Of a stretch of DNA of 64,000 nt, positions 18,739 to 28,098 are shown piece by piece. The stretch is from assembly GCF_001277235.1 (NCBI RefSeq), contig NZ_CP012266.1:868001-932000 (forward strand), given 5' to 3'. Every line of letters starts with the position of its first letter. Within the stretch, counting starts at the first letter, position 1. The notes beneath the pieces were generated by a model. The model was not told the DNA's origin and searched no databases. It saw nothing but the letters and a program-made list of their open reading frames with translations. The translations under genes and the position numbers were made by a program. The DNA is from Cronobacter dublinensis subsp. dublinensis LMG 23823 (GTDB taxonomy: Bacteria > Pseudomonadota > Gammaproteobacteria > Enterobacterales > Enterobacteriaceae).

Positions 18739-19233
18739 GTGAAAAAGTGGTTATTCGCTGCAGGTCTTGGCCTGGCAATGGCAGCATCAGCTCAGGCTGC
18801 TGACAAGATCGCTGTAGTTAACATGGGTAATCTGTTCCAGCAGGTTGCACAGAGCACGGGCGTATCCAAAACGCTGGAAAACGAGTTCAAAGGCCGCGCC
18901 GGCGAACTGCAGCGTATGGAAAGCGACCTGCAGTCCAAAATGCAGCGTCTGCAGCGTGACGGCTCTACCATGAAGGCGAGCGAGCGCAGCAAACTGGAGA
19001 AAGACGTCATGGCTGGTCGCCAGGAGTTCTCCGGTAAAGCGCAGCAGTTTGAACAGGATCGCGCGCGTCGCTCTAACGAAGAGCGCGGCAAGCTGGTTAC
19101 CCGTATTCAGGCTGCCGTCAAAAAAGTGGCTGCTGACCAGGATATCGATCTGGTGGTAGATGCCAACACTGTGGCTTACACCAGCAACGATGTGAAAGAC
19201 ATCACTGCCGATGTGCTGAAACAGGTTAAATAA
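18739..19233 (+). CDS. skp: Periplasmic chaperone Skp (OmpH)
   Basis: Skp is the trimeric jellyfish-shaped chaperone that carries unfolded outer-membrane proteins to the BAM complex. I start at GTG 18739 (MKKWLFAAGLGLAMAASAQA), as in E. coli, with a strong TAAGGAG. Upstream in-frame codons from 18661 precede the signal peptide and are rejected. The signal peptide ends at AQA-AD near residue 20. The middle of the protein is a long coiled coil (about 50-130). It has 164 residues against 161, with the extra residues in the tentacle (RLQRDGSTMKASERSK). Confidence 0.97.
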   Translation: MKKWLFAAGLGLAMAASAQAADKIAVVNMGNLFQQVAQSTGVSKTLENEFKGRAGELQRMESDLQSKMQRLQRDGSTMKASERSKLEKDVMAGRQEFSGKAQQFEQDRARRSNEERGKLVTRIQAAVKKVAADQDIDLVVDANTVAYTSNDVKDITADVLKQVK

Positions 19234-19236
19234 GTA

Positions 19237-20262
19237 ATGCCTTCAATTCGACTGGCTGATTTAGCTCAACAGTTGGATGCGGAGTTACACGGTGATGGCG
19301 ATATCGTCATCACCGGCGTCGCTTCCATGCAATCTGCACAACCTGGGCAAATCACGTTCATGGTGAACCCGCGTTACCGTGAACAACTGGCGCACTGCCA
19401 GGCCTCTGCTGTCGTGATGACCGAGGCCGACCTTCCTTTTGCCAACAGCGCCGCGCTGGTAGTGAAGAACCCCTACCTGACTTACGCGCGCATGGCTCAG
19501 ATTCTCGACACCACGCCGCAGCCGGCGGCCAGCATCGCGCCCAGCGCGGTGATTGACCCTTCCGCGCGTCTTGGCAATAACGTGGCCGTTGGCGCTAACG
19601 CTGTGATTGAATCCGGCGTGGTGCTTGGTGACAACGTCGTTATCGGCCCTGGCTGTTTTGTCGGTAAAAACAGTACGCTCGGCGCCGGTACTCGCCTGTG
19701 GGCGAACGTCAGCATTTATCATGATATTCAGATTGGCGAGCACTGCCTGATCCAATCCAGCACCGTTATCGGCGCGGACGGCTTCGGCTACGCCAACGAT
19801 CGTGGCAATTGGGTTAAAATTCCGCAGCTTGGTCGCGTGATTATCGGCGATCGCGTCGAGATCGGCGCTTGCACGACGATTGACCGTGGCGCGCTGGATG
19901 ACACGATTATCGGCAATGGCGTGATCATTGATAATCAGTGCCAGATTGCACATAACGTCGTGATTGGCGACAATACGGCGGTCGCAGGCGGCGTTATCAT
20001 GGCTGGCAGCCTCAAAATCGGCCGCTACTGCATGATTGGCGGCGCCAGCGTGATTAACGGCCATATGGAAATCTGCGACAAAGTAACGGTAACAGGGATG
20101 GGGATGGTGATGCGTCCTATTACTGAACCTGGGGTCTACTCTTCAGGCATACCGCTGCAACCGAACAAAGTGTGGCGCAAAACGGCGGCGCTGGTGATGA
20201 ATATTGATGAAATGAACAAACGCTTAAAAGCAGTTGAGCGTAAAGTCACTCAGCAAGACTGA
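19237..20262 (+). CDS. lpxD: UDP-3-O-(3-hydroxymyristoyl)glucosamine N-acyltransferase
   Basis: LpxD adds the second hydroxymyristoyl chain in lipid A synthesis. The 341 residues equal the E. coli length. A uridine-binding N-terminal domain is followed by hexapeptide repeats of a left-handed beta-helix (about 100-290). The catalytic base H239 is in QIAHNVVIG. The ATG lies three bases after the skp stop, so the two are translationally close. It begins the lpxD-fabZ-lpxA-lpxB-rnhB-dnaE string. Confidence 0.98.
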   Translation: MPSIRLADLAQQLDAELHGDGDIVITGVASMQSAQPGQITFMVNPRYREQLAHCQASAVVMTEADLPFANSAALVVKNPYLTYARMAQILDTTPQPAASIAPSAVIDPSARLGNNVAVGANAVIESGVVLGDNVVIGPGCFVGKNSTLGAGTRLWANVSIYHDIQIGEHCLIQSSTVIGADGFGYANDRGNWVKIPQLGRVIIGDRVEIGACTTIDRGALDDTIIGNGVIIDNQCQIAHNVVIGDNTAVAGGVIMAGSLKIGRYCMIGGASVINGHMEICDKVTVTGMGMVMRPITEPGVYSSGIPLQPNKVWRKTAALVMNIDEMNKRLKAVERKVTQQD

Positions 20263-20299
20263 CTCGCCGGTAAATAAAGCCTGCCCGCCAACAGAACCG

Positions 20300-20333
20300 C
20301 GGCCTGCAAGCGATCCAGAATCGCCGCAGGCCG
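20300..20333 (+). other. Stable hairpin between lpxD and fabZ
   Basis: CGGCCTGC (20300-20307) pairs with GCAGGCCG (20326-20333), and CGAT/ATCG pair inside. Only a weak U-rich tail (GTTATTATT) follows, so partial termination or message processing is possible. It begins 37 bases after the lpxD stop. Confidence 0.5.
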
Positions 20334-20378
20334 TGTTATTATTGCCCATTCAGTATATTTTTAGACAGGAAGAGTATT

Positions 20379-20834
20379 TTGACTACTGAAACTCATACTC
20401 TGCACATTGAAGAGATTTTAGAGCTTCTTCCGCACCGTTATCCATTCTTGCTGGTGGATCGTGTGCTGGATTTTGAAGAAGGTCGTTTTCTACGCGCAGT
20501 AAAAAATGTCTCTGTTAACGAGCCTTTTTTCCAGGGTCACTTTCCTGGTAAACCCATTTTTCCGGGTGTGTTGATTTTAGAAGCCATGGCGCAAGCGACC
20601 GGTATTCTGGCTTTCAAAAGCGTTGGCAAACTGGAGCCGGGTGAACTTTACTATTTTGCAGGCATCGACGAAGCGCGCTTTAAGCGTCCTGTCGTGCCAG
20701 GCGACCAGATGGTGATGGAAGTTACCTTTGAAAAAACGCGCCGTGGAGTGACTCGCTTCAAAGGCGTCGCGCTGGTTGACGGTAAAGTGGTTTGTGAAGC
20801 CACCATGATGTGTGCACGGAGCCGGGAGGCCTGA
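20379..20834 (+). CDS. fabZ: 3-hydroxyacyl-ACP dehydratase FabZ
   Basis: FabZ dehydrates 3-hydroxyacyl-ACP in fatty-acid elongation and competes with LpxA and LpxD for 3-hydroxymyristoyl-ACP, which explains its place among the lpx genes. It has the hot-dog fold, 151 residues as in E. coli. The catalytic pair is H54 (QGHFPG) and E68 (LILEAM). Translation starts at TTG, as in E. coli, with AGGAAGAG upstream. lpxA follows after three bases. Confidence 0.98.
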   Translation: MTTETHTLHIEEILELLPHRYPFLLVDRVLDFEEGRFLRAVKNVSVNEPFFQGHFPGKPIFPGVLILEAMAQATGILAFKSVGKLEPGELYYFAGIDEARFKRPVVPGDQMVMEVTFEKTRRGVTRFKGVALVDGKVVCEATMMCARSREA

Positions 20835-20837
20835 TAC

Positions 20838-21626
20838 GTGATTGATAAGACCGCCTTTATTCATCCTACCGCCATTGTGGAAGAGGGTGCCGTTATCGGT
20901 GCCAACGCCCATATTGGTCCGTTTTGTATTGTCGGCCCTGATGTAAAAATCGGTGAAGGTACCGTACTGAAGTCTCATGTTGTCGTGAATGGTCATACTA
21001 CGATCGGCCGCGATAACGAGATTTACCAGTTCGCCTCCATCGGCGAGGTTAACCAGGATCTGAAATATGCTGGCGAACCGACCCGCGTCGAGATTGGCGA
21101 TCGCAACCGCATTCGCGAGAGCGTCACCATTCATCGCGGCACGGAACAGGGAGGTGGTCTGACGAAGGTGGGCAGCGACAACCTGCTGATGATCAACGCG
21201 CATATCGCGCACGATTGCACTGTCGGCAGCCGCTGCATTCTTGCCAATAACGCCACGCTTGCCGGGCATGTCTCTGTCGATGATTTCGCTATCATCGGCG
21301 GTATGACGGCCGTGCATCAGTTCTGCATCATCGGGGCACACGTCATGGTTGGCGGTTGCTCCGGCGTCGCGCAGGACGTGCCGCCTTACGTGATTGCGCA
21401 GGGCAACCACGCAACGCCGTTTGGCGTCAATATCGAAGGGCTCAAGCGTCGCGGCTTCAGCAAAGAAGCGCTGCACGCTATCCGTAACGCTTACAAGCTG
21501 CTTTACCGCAGCGGTAAGACGCTGGACGAGGTGAAGCCGGAAATCGCCGAGATTGCCGCAAAGCATCCTGAAGTGCAGCCATTCTACGATTTCTTCGCCC
21601 GCTCCACGCGTGGTCTGATCCGTTAA
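20838..21626 (+). CDS. lpxA: UDP-N-acetylglucosamine O-acyltransferase
   Basis: LpxA performs the first acylation of lipid A synthesis, moving 3-hydroxymyristate from ACP to UDP-GlcNAc. The 262 residues equal the E. coli length. Hexapeptide repeats form a left-handed beta-helix up to about residue 185, followed by a helical C-terminus. The catalytic H125 and H122 lie in INAHIAHD. Translation starts at GTG, as in E. coli, with GGGAGG upstream inside fabZ. Its stop TAA shares one base with the lpxB ATG. Confidence 0.98.
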   Translation: MIDKTAFIHPTAIVEEGAVIGANAHIGPFCIVGPDVKIGEGTVLKSHVVVNGHTTIGRDNEIYQFASIGEVNQDLKYAGEPTRVEIGDRNRIRESVTIHRGTEQGGGLTKVGSDNLLMINAHIAHDCTVGSRCILANNATLAGHVSVDDFAIIGGMTAVHQFCIIGAHVMVGGCSGVAQDVPPYVIAQGNHATPFGVNIEGLKRRGFSKEALHAIRNAYKLLYRSGKTLDEVKPEIAEIAAKHPEVQPFYDFFARSTRGLIR

Positions 21627-22768
21627 TGACTCGTCCGCTGACGATTGCCCTGGTCGCCGGAGAAACCTCCGGCGATATTCTTGGTGCCGGTCTCATCCGG
21701 GCGCTCAAAGCGCGCGTGCCCAATGCGCGTTTTGTCGGCGTCGCAGGTCCGCGTATGCAGGCCGAAGGCTGCGAAGCCTGGTATGAGATGGAAGAGCTGG
21801 CGGTGATGGGGATCGTGGAAGTACTGGGCCGCCTGCGCCGCCTGCTGCATATCCGCGCCGACCTCACGCAGCGCTTCGCTGCGCTGAAACCGGACGTGTT
21901 CGTCGGTATCGACGCGCCGGATTTCAACATCACGCTCGAAGGCAACCTGAAACAACAGGGCATTCGCACCATTCACTACGTCAGCCCTTCCGTCTGGGCC
22001 TGGCGCCAGAAACGCGTTTTCAAAATAGGCAGAGCCACCGACCTGGTGCTCGCGTTTCTGCCTTTCGAAAAAGCGTTTTATGACAAATTTAACGTTCCGT
22101 GTCGCTTTATCGGGCATACCATGGCCGACGCCATGCCGCTGGATCCTGACAAAAACGCGGCGCGCGACGTACTGGGCATCGCTCATGACGCTCGCTGTCT
22201 GGCCCTGTTGCCGGGCAGCCGCAGCGCCGAAGTGGAGATGCTGAGCGCGGATTTCCTGAAAACCGCGCTGCGTTTACGCGAACATTACCCGGATCTCGAA
22301 ATCGTCGTGCCGCTGGTTAATGCGAAGCGGCGTGAGCAGTTCGAGCGCATCAAAGCGGAAGTTGCGCCGGAGCTGACCGCGCATCTGCTTGACGGCCACG
22401 CGCGCGAGGCGATGATCGCAAGCGATGCGGCGCTGCTGGCTTCTGGCACCGCTGCGCTTGAATGTATGCTGGCCAAATGCCCGATGGTGGTCGGCTATCG
22501 CATGAAGCCGTTTACCTTCTGGCTTGCCAAACGGCTGGTCAAAACTGAATTTGTGTCGCTGCCAAACCTGCTTGCCGGGCGCGAGCTGGTCAAAGAGCTG
22601 CTGCAGGATGAGTGCGAGCCGCAAAAGCTCGCCGCCGCGCTGCTGCCGCTGCTGGCCGATGGCAAACAGAGCCATGAGATGCACGACACTTTCCGTAAAC
22701 TGCATCAGCAGATCCGCTGCAATGCCGATGAACAGGCGGCGGACGCGGTGCTGGAACTGGCGCAATGA
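21626..22768 (+). CDS. lpxB: Lipid-A-disaccharide synthase
   Basis: LpxB joins UDP-diacylglucosamine and lipid X to form the lipid A disaccharide at the inner membrane. It is a GT19 glycosyltransferase of 380 residues (382 in E. coli, which has two more at the N-terminus). The N-terminal LVAGETSGDILGAGLI and the conserved LPGSR segment in the middle are clear. The ATG overlaps the lpxA stop by one base, and its own stop overlaps the rnhB start as ATGA, so translation is coupled. Confidence 0.98.
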   Translation: MTRPLTIALVAGETSGDILGAGLIRALKARVPNARFVGVAGPRMQAEGCEAWYEMEELAVMGIVEVLGRLRRLLHIRADLTQRFAALKPDVFVGIDAPDFNITLEGNLKQQGIRTIHYVSPSVWAWRQKRVFKIGRATDLVLAFLPFEKAFYDKFNVPCRFIGHTMADAMPLDPDKNAARDVLGIAHDARCLALLPGSRSAEVEMLSADFLKTALRLREHYPDLEIVVPLVNAKRREQFERIKAEVAPELTAHLLDGHAREAMIASDAALLASGTAALECMLAKCPMVVGYRMKPFTFWLAKRLVKTEFVSLPNLLAGRELVKELLQDECEPQKLAAALLPLLADGKQSHEMHDTFRKLHQQIRCNADEQAADAVLELAQ

Positions 22769-23361
22769 TGGAATTTATCTATCCTCACACGCATCTGGTG
22801 GCGGGCGTTGACGAAGTGGGGCGCGGCCCGCTGGTCGGCGCTGTGGTCACCGCTGCGGTGATCCTCGATCCGCTAAAGCCTATTGTCGGGCTGGCGGATT
22901 CCAAAAAGCTGTCTGAAAAGCGTCGCCTTGCGCTCTTTGATGAAATCAAAGAGAAAGCGATCGCCTGGAGTCTCGGTCGCGCGGAGCCGCACGAAATCGA
23001 CGAGCTGAATATCCTTCACGCCACGATGCTGGCGATGCAGCGCGCGGTCGCGAACCTCGCCGTGACGCCGGAATATGTGCTGGTGGACGGCAACCGCTGT
23101 CCGGCGCTGCCGATGCCCAGCATGGCGGTCGTTAAAGGCGACAGCAGGGTAGCGGAAATCAGCGCCGCGTCGATACTGGCTAAAGTCACGCGCGACGCGG
23201 AAATGGCTGAACTGGACCTCACCTTTCCTCAATACGGATTCGCTCAGCATAAGGGCTATCCTACCGCCTTTCATCTTGAGCGGCTGGCCGAGCACGGCGT
23301 AACGGCTCACCATCGGCGCAGCTTCGCGCCGGTCAAGCGCGCGCTGGGCCTCGCCTCTTAA
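22765..23361 (+). CDS. rnhB: Ribonuclease HII
   Basis: RNase HII cuts RNA in RNA-DNA hybrids and starts removal of single ribonucleotides from DNA. The 198 residues equal the E. coli length. The catalytic D16 and E17 are in GVDEVGRGPLVG, with a further acidic residue in LVDGNR near 108. The start ATG overlaps the lpxB stop by four bases. dnaE begins 29 bases downstream, linking repair and replication functions to the lipid A string. Confidence 0.98.
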   Translation: MMEFIYPHTHLVAGVDEVGRGPLVGAVVTAAVILDPLKPIVGLADSKKLSEKRRLALFDEIKEKAIAWSLGRAEPHEIDELNILHATMLAMQRAVANLAVTPEYVLVDGNRCPALPMPSMAVVKGDSRVAEISAASILAKVTRDAEMAELDLTFPQYGFAQHKGYPTAFHLERLAEHGVTAHHRRSFAPVKRALGLAS

Positions 23362-23390
23362 CCGACAAACAGAGTTAACCGGAAACAGAA

Positions 23391-26300
23391 ATGGCTGAAC
23401 CTCGTTTTGTGCACCTGAGGGTGCACAGTGACTATTCCATGATAGATGGACTGGCTAAAACGGGGCCGCTGGTAAAAAAGGCGGCCGCGCTTGGCATGCC
23501 TGCCTTTGCGATCACCGACTTCACCAACCTGTGCGGGCTGGTGAAATTTTATGGTGGCGCGCATGGCGTCGGCGTGAAGCCAATTATCGGCGCCGATTTC
23601 AATATGCAGTGCGAACTGCTGGGCGAAGATTTTTCGCATATCACGGTGCTGGCGGCGAATAACACCGGCTATCAGAACCTGACGCTGCTTATTTCGCGCG
23701 CCTACCAGCGCGGTTACGGCGCTTTGGGCCCGTGGATTGACCAGCAGTGGCTGGCCGAACTCGGCGAAGGGCTGATCCTGCTCTCCGGCGGTCGTCAGGG
23801 GGATGTCGGTAAGTGTTTACTTCGTGGCAACAACGTGATGGCCGAGCAGGCGCTGGCGTTTTACCAGGAACACTTTCCGGATCGCTACTATCTGGAGCTT
23901 GTCCGTACCGGTCGTCCTGATGAAGAGCGCTATCTCCATGCGGCGGTCGCGCTGGCGGAAGAAAAAGGCGTGCCGGTTGTCGCTACCAACGACGTGCGCT
24001 TTATCGAGCCCGGAGATTTCGACGCGCATGAAATTCGCGTCGCCATTCACGACGGCTTTACGCTCGACGACCCGAAAAGGCCGCGCCACTATTCGCCGCA
24101 GCAATACCTGCGTACCGAAGATGAGATGTGCGAGCTGTTCTCCGATATTCCGGAGGCGCTGGAAAACAGCGTCGAGATTGCCCGTCGCTGTAACGTGACG
24201 GTGCGTCTTGGCGAATACTTCCTGCCGAAATTCCCGACCGGCGACATGACCACGGAAGATTTTCTGGTCCTGAAATCCAAAGAGGGGCTGGAAGAGCGTC
24301 TGGAATTCCTGTTCCCGGACCCGGAAGAGCGCGCGCAGAAGCGCCCGGCCTATGACGAACGCCTGGATATTGAGCTTCAGGTTATCAACCAGATGGGTTT
24401 CCCGGGTTACTTCCTGATCGTGATGGAGTTTATCCAGTGGTCGAAGGATAACGGTATTCCGGTAGGGCCGGGCCGTGGTTCGGGCGCAGGGTCGCTGGTG
24501 GCGTACGCGCTGAAAATCACCGACCTCGATCCGCTGGAATTCGACCTCCTGTTCGAACGTTTCCTTAACCCGGAACGTGTCTCGATGCCCGACTTCGACG
24601 TCGACTTCTGCATGGAGAAACGCGACCAGGTGATCGAACACGTGGCGGACATGTACGGTCGCGAGGCGGTATCGCAGATTATCACCTTCGGTACGATGGC
24701 GGCGAAAGCGGTCATTCGCGACGTGGGCCGCGTACTGGGCCACCCTTACGGATTCGTCGATCGCATCTCGAAACTGGTGCCGCCGGATCCGGGCATGACG
24801 CTTGCCAAAGCGTTCGAAGTCGAGCCACAGCTGCAGGAAATTTACGATGCCGATGAAGAGGTGAAAGCCCTCATCGACATGGCGCGCAAGCTTGAAGGCG
24901 TCACGCGTAACGCCGGTAAACACGCGGGCGGCGTAGTCATCGCGCCGACCCAGATTACCGATTTCGCCCCGCTCTATTGCGACGAAATGGGCCAGCATCC
25001 GGTCACCCAGTTCGATAAAAACGATGTTGAATACGCAGGGCTGGTGAAGTTCGACTTCCTGGGGCTGCGCACGCTTACCATCATCAACTGGGCGCTGGAC
25101 ATGATAAACGCCCGGCGCGCGAAGCAGGGGCTGGAACCTATCGACATCGCGGCTATCCCGCTTGATGACAAGAAAAGCTTCGACATGCTGCAGCGCTCGG
25201 AAACCACCGCGGTTTTCCAGCTTGAATCGCGCGGCATGAAAGATCTCATCAAGCGCCTTCAGCCTGACTGCTTCGAAGATATGATAGCCCTGGTGGCCCT
25301 GTTCCGTCCGGGGCCGCTGCAATCGGGCATGGTGGATAACTTTATCGACCGTAAGCACGGGCGCGAGGCGATTTCCTACCCGGATATTCAGTGGCAGCAT
25401 GAAAGCCTCAAACCGGTGCTGGAGCCGACCTACGGCATTATTCTGTATCAGGAGCAGGTGATGCAGATAGCCCAGGTGCTCTCGGGTTATACCCTCGGCG
25501 GCGCGGATATGCTGCGTCGCGCCATGGGTAAAAAGAAACCCGAGGAGATGGCCAAGCAGCGCTCTATCTTTGAAGATGGCGCGAAAAACAACGGCGTCGA
25601 CGGCGAGCTGGCGATGAAAATCTTTGACCTGGTGGAAAAATTCGCCGGGTACGGATTTAACAAATCGCACTCCGCCGCCTATGCTTTGGTGTCATACCAG
25701 ACGCTGTGGCTTAAAGCCCACTATCCGGCGGAGTTCATGGCGGCGGTGATGACGGCCGATATGGACAACACCGATAAAGTGGTGGGGCTGGTGGACGAAT
25801 GCTGGCGCATGGGGCTTAAGATCCTGCCGCCAGACATAAACTCCGGTCTGTACCATTTCCACGTCAACGACGACGGAGAGATTGTCTACGGTATCGGCGC
25901 GATTAAAGGCGTTGGTGAAGGGCCTATCGAGGCTATCATCGAGGCGCGTAACAAAGACGGCTACTTCCGCGAGCTGTTCGACCTCTGCGCGCGGACCGAC
26001 ACCAAAAAGCTCAACCGCCGGGTGCTGGAAAAACTGATCATGTCCGGGGCGTTTGACCGTCTCGGCCCGCATCGCGCCGCGCTGATGAATTCGCTCGGCG
26101 ACGCCCTGAAAGCGGCGGATCAACACGCGAAAGCCGAGGCGATTGGCCAGGCGGACATGTTCGGCGTGCTGGCGGAAGAGCCGGAACAGGTCGAGCAGTC
26201 CTACGCCAACTGTCAGCCGTGGCCGGAGCAGGTGGTGCTGGAGGGCGAGCGCGAAACGCTGGGGCTGTACCTCACCGGTCACCCGATTAACCAGTACCTT

Positions 26301-26873
26301 AAAGAGATCGATCGCTATGTCGGCGGTATGCGTCTCAAAGATATGCACCCGACCGAACGTGGCAAACTGACCACGGCGGCGGGTCTGATAATTTCCGCGC
26401 GGGTAATGGTCACCAAGCGCGGCAATCGTATCGGCATCTGTACGCTGGATGACCGTTCCGGGCGTCTTGAAGTGATGTTGTTCACTGACGCGCTGGAAAA
26501 ATACCAGCATCTGCTGGAAAAAGACCGAATCCTTATCGTCAGCGGACAGGTCAGCTTTGATGACTTCAGCGGGGGCCTTAAAATGACCGCCCGCGAAGTC
26601 ATGGACATTGACGAAGCCCGCGAAAAGTATGCGCGCGGGCTTGCTATCTCGCTGACGGACAGGCAAATTGATGACCAGCTTTTAAACCGACTCCGTCAGT
26701 CTCTGGAACCCCACCGTTCGGGAACCATTCCAGTACATCTCTACTATCAGAGGGCGGATGCACGCGCCCGGCTGCGCTTTGGCGCGACGTGGCGTGTCTC
26801 TCCGAACGATCGTTTACTCAACGATCTGCGCGGCCTGATTGGTTCGGAACAGGTGGAACTGGAGTTTGACTGA
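23391..26873 (+). CDS. dnaE: DNA polymerase III alpha subunit
   Basis: DnaE is the replicative polymerase. The 1160 residues equal the E. coli length. Domains in order: PHP (1-270), palm with catalytic Asp pair in MPDFDVDF near 401-403 and a third Asp near 555, thumb and fingers, an HhH region, the beta-clamp motif QADMF near 920, the OB fold, and the C-terminal tau-binding region ending GSEQVELEFD. Its proofreading partner dnaQ lies at 55958. A degenerate second copy of its last 50 bases follows the stop codon. Confidence 0.99.
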   Translation: MAEPRFVHLRVHSDYSMIDGLAKTGPLVKKAAALGMPAFAITDFTNLCGLVKFYGGAHGVGVKPIIGADFNMQCELLGEDFSHITVLAANNTGYQNLTLLISRAYQRGYGALGPWIDQQWLAELGEGLILLSGGRQGDVGKCLLRGNNVMAEQALAFYQEHFPDRYYLELVRTGRPDEERYLHAAVALAEEKGVPVVATNDVRFIEPGDFDAHEIRVAIHDGFTLDDPKRPRHYSPQQYLRTEDEMCELFSDIPEALENSVEIARRCNVTVRLGEYFLPKFPTGDMTTEDFLVLKSKEGLEERLEFLFPDPEERAQKRPAYDERLDIELQVINQMGFPGYFLIVMEFIQWSKDNGIPVGPGRGSGAGSLVAYALKITDLDPLEFDLLFERFLNPERVSMPDFDVDFCMEKRDQVIEHVADMYGREAVSQIITFGTMAAKAVIRDVGRVLGHPYGFVDRISKLVPPDPGMTLAKAFEVEPQLQEIYDADEEVKALIDMARKLEGVTRNAGKHAGGVVIAPTQITDFAPLYCDEMGQHPVTQFDKNDVEYAGLVKFDFLGLRTLTIINWALDMINARRAKQGLEPIDIAAIPLDDKKSFDMLQRSETTAVFQLESRGMKDLIKRLQPDCFEDMIALVALFRPGPLQSGMVDNFIDRKHGREAISYPDIQWQHESLKPVLEPTYGIILYQEQVMQIAQVLSGYTLGGADMLRRAMGKKKPEEMAKQRSIFEDGAKNNGVDGELAMKIFDLVEKFAGYGFNKSHSAAYALVSYQTLWLKAHYPAEFMAAVMTADMDNTDKVVGLVDECWRMGLKILPPDINSGLYHFHVNDDGEIVYGIGAIKGVGEGPIEAIIEARNKDGYFRELFDLCARTDTKKLNRRVLEKLIMSGAFDRLGPHRAALMNSLGDALKAADQHAKAEAIGQADMFGVLAEEPEQVEQSYANCQPWPEQVVLEGERETLGLYLTGHPINQYLKEIDRYVGGMRLKDMHPTERGKLTTAAGLIISARVMVTKRGNRIGICTLDDRSGRLEVMLFTDALEKYQHLLEKDRILIVSGQVSFDDFSGGLKMTAREVMDIDEAREKYARGLAISLTDRQIDDQLLNRLRQSLEPHRSGTIPVHLYYQRADARARLRFGATWRVSPNDRLLNDLRGLIGSEQVELEFD

Positions 26874-26962
26874 TGCACTGCATCAGGTTCCGGGAGCCTG
26901 AATCGCTGGACGCAATCCGCGTGGCCTGCCAGGTTCGGAGCAGGTGGAACTGGAGTTTGACT
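26822..26962 (+). repeat. Direct repeat: duplicated 3' end of dnaE
   Basis: Bases 26822-26871 (end of dnaE) recur at 26913-26962 with 7 mismatches in 50. The last 31 bases have one mismatch. The second copy still reads as the dnaE C-terminus in another frame (GLPGSEQVELEFD then TAA). The offset is 91 bases. The accA ATG lies 14 bases after the second copy. Confidence 0.92.
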
Positions 26963-26976
26963 AATACAGGAATACT

Positions 26977-27936
26977 ATGAGTCTGAATTTCCTTGATTTT
27001 GAACAGCCGATTGCAGAGCTGGAAGCGAAAATCGATTCCCTGACTGCGGTTAGCCGTCAGGATGAGAAACTGGATATTAACATCGACGAAGAGGTGCACC
27101 GCCTGCGCGAAAAGAGCGTAGAGCTGACCCGTAAAATCTTCGCCGATCTGGGAGCCTGGCAAATTGCCCAGCTGGCGCGTCATCCGCAGCGTCCTTATAC
27201 CCTGGATTATGTCCGCCTGGCCTTTGAGGAGTTTGACGAGCTGGCAGGCGATCGCGCCTATGCCGACGACAAAGCGATCGTTGGCGGGATTGCGCGTCTG
27301 GACGGGCGTCCGGTGATGATCATCGGCCACCAGAAAGGGCGTGAAACCAAAGAAAAGATCCGCCGCAACTTCGGGATGCCAGCGCCGGAAGGTTACCGCA
27401 AGGCGCTGCGCCTGATGGAAATGGCCGAGCGTTTTAAGATGCCGATCGTCACCTTTATCGACACCCCCGGCGCGTATCCGGGCGTGGGCGCGGAGGAGCG
27501 TGGTCAGTCTGAGGCGATCGCCCGTAACCTGCGTGAAATGTCTCGCCTGAAAGTGCCAGTTATCTGCACCGTGATTGGCGAAGGCGGCTCTGGCGGCGCG
27601 CTGGCTATCGGCGTGGGCGACAAAGTCAACATGCTGCAATACAGCACTTATTCCGTTATCTCTCCGGAAGGCTGTGCGTCGATTCTGTGGAAAAGCGCCG
27701 ACAAAGCGCCGCTTGCCGCCGAAGCGATGGGCATCATCGCGCCGCGCCTGAAAGAGCTGAAGCTTATCGACAGCGTGATCCCGGAACCGCTGGGCGGCGC
27801 GCACCGCAACCCGGAAGTGATGGCGCAGTCGCTGAAGGCGCAGCTGCTGGCGGATCTCGCCGATCTCGATGTGCTGAGCACCGAAGATCTGCTCAACCGC
27901 CGCTATCAGCGTCTGATGAGCTACGGTTACGCCTGA
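26977..27936 (+). CDS. accA: Acetyl-CoA carboxylase carboxyltransferase alpha subunit
   Basis: AccA with AccD transfers the carboxyl group from biotin to acetyl-CoA, the first committed step of fatty-acid synthesis. The 319 residues equal the E. coli length and are nearly identical. Conserved oxyanion-hole glycine segments appear in IDTPGAYPGVGAEERGQSEA and IGEGGSGGALAIGVGD. It follows dnaE after a 103-base gap containing the dnaE repeat, and is closed by a strong terminator. Confidence 0.98.
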   Translation: MSLNFLDFEQPIAELEAKIDSLTAVSRQDEKLDINIDEEVHRLREKSVELTRKIFADLGAWQIAQLARHPQRPYTLDYVRLAFEEFDELAGDRAYADDKAIVGGIARLDGRPVMIIGHQKGRETKEKIRRNFGMPAPEGYRKALRLMEMAERFKMPIVTFIDTPGAYPGVGAEERGQSEAIARNLREMSRLKVPVICTVIGEGGSGGALAIGVGDKVNMLQYSTYSVISPEGCASILWKSADKAPLAAEAMGIIAPRLKELKLIDSVIPEPLGGAHRNPEVMAQSLKAQLLADLADLDVLSTEDLLNRRYQRLMSYGYA

Positions 27937-27962
27937 TAAACGGCGAATAAAAATCTCACTGA

Positions 27963-27986
27963 GGGTCGCGCGAGCGGCCCTTTTTT
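27963..27986 (+). terminator. Terminator after accA
   Basis: A seven-pair stem (27963-27969 with 27974-27980, one G-U pair) closes a GCGA loop and is followed by six T. It ends the long lipid and replication cluster. Confidence 0.9.
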
Positions 27987-28098
27987 ATGGCTGCGCGCCG
28001 CTGATGAAATGTGATTTTAGCGATGAGTTAACGTGACATGACGCCGCATTTTCCCTTCCTACACTCGCTGGTGAACCACAACCAAAGGGGACACCGGA

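Noticed and set aside
23817..25670. A 617-codon minus-strand open frame opposite dnaE
   Set aside because: dnaE is certain at full length; the antisense frame is rich in Arg, His and Val as expected from reversed GC-rich codons.
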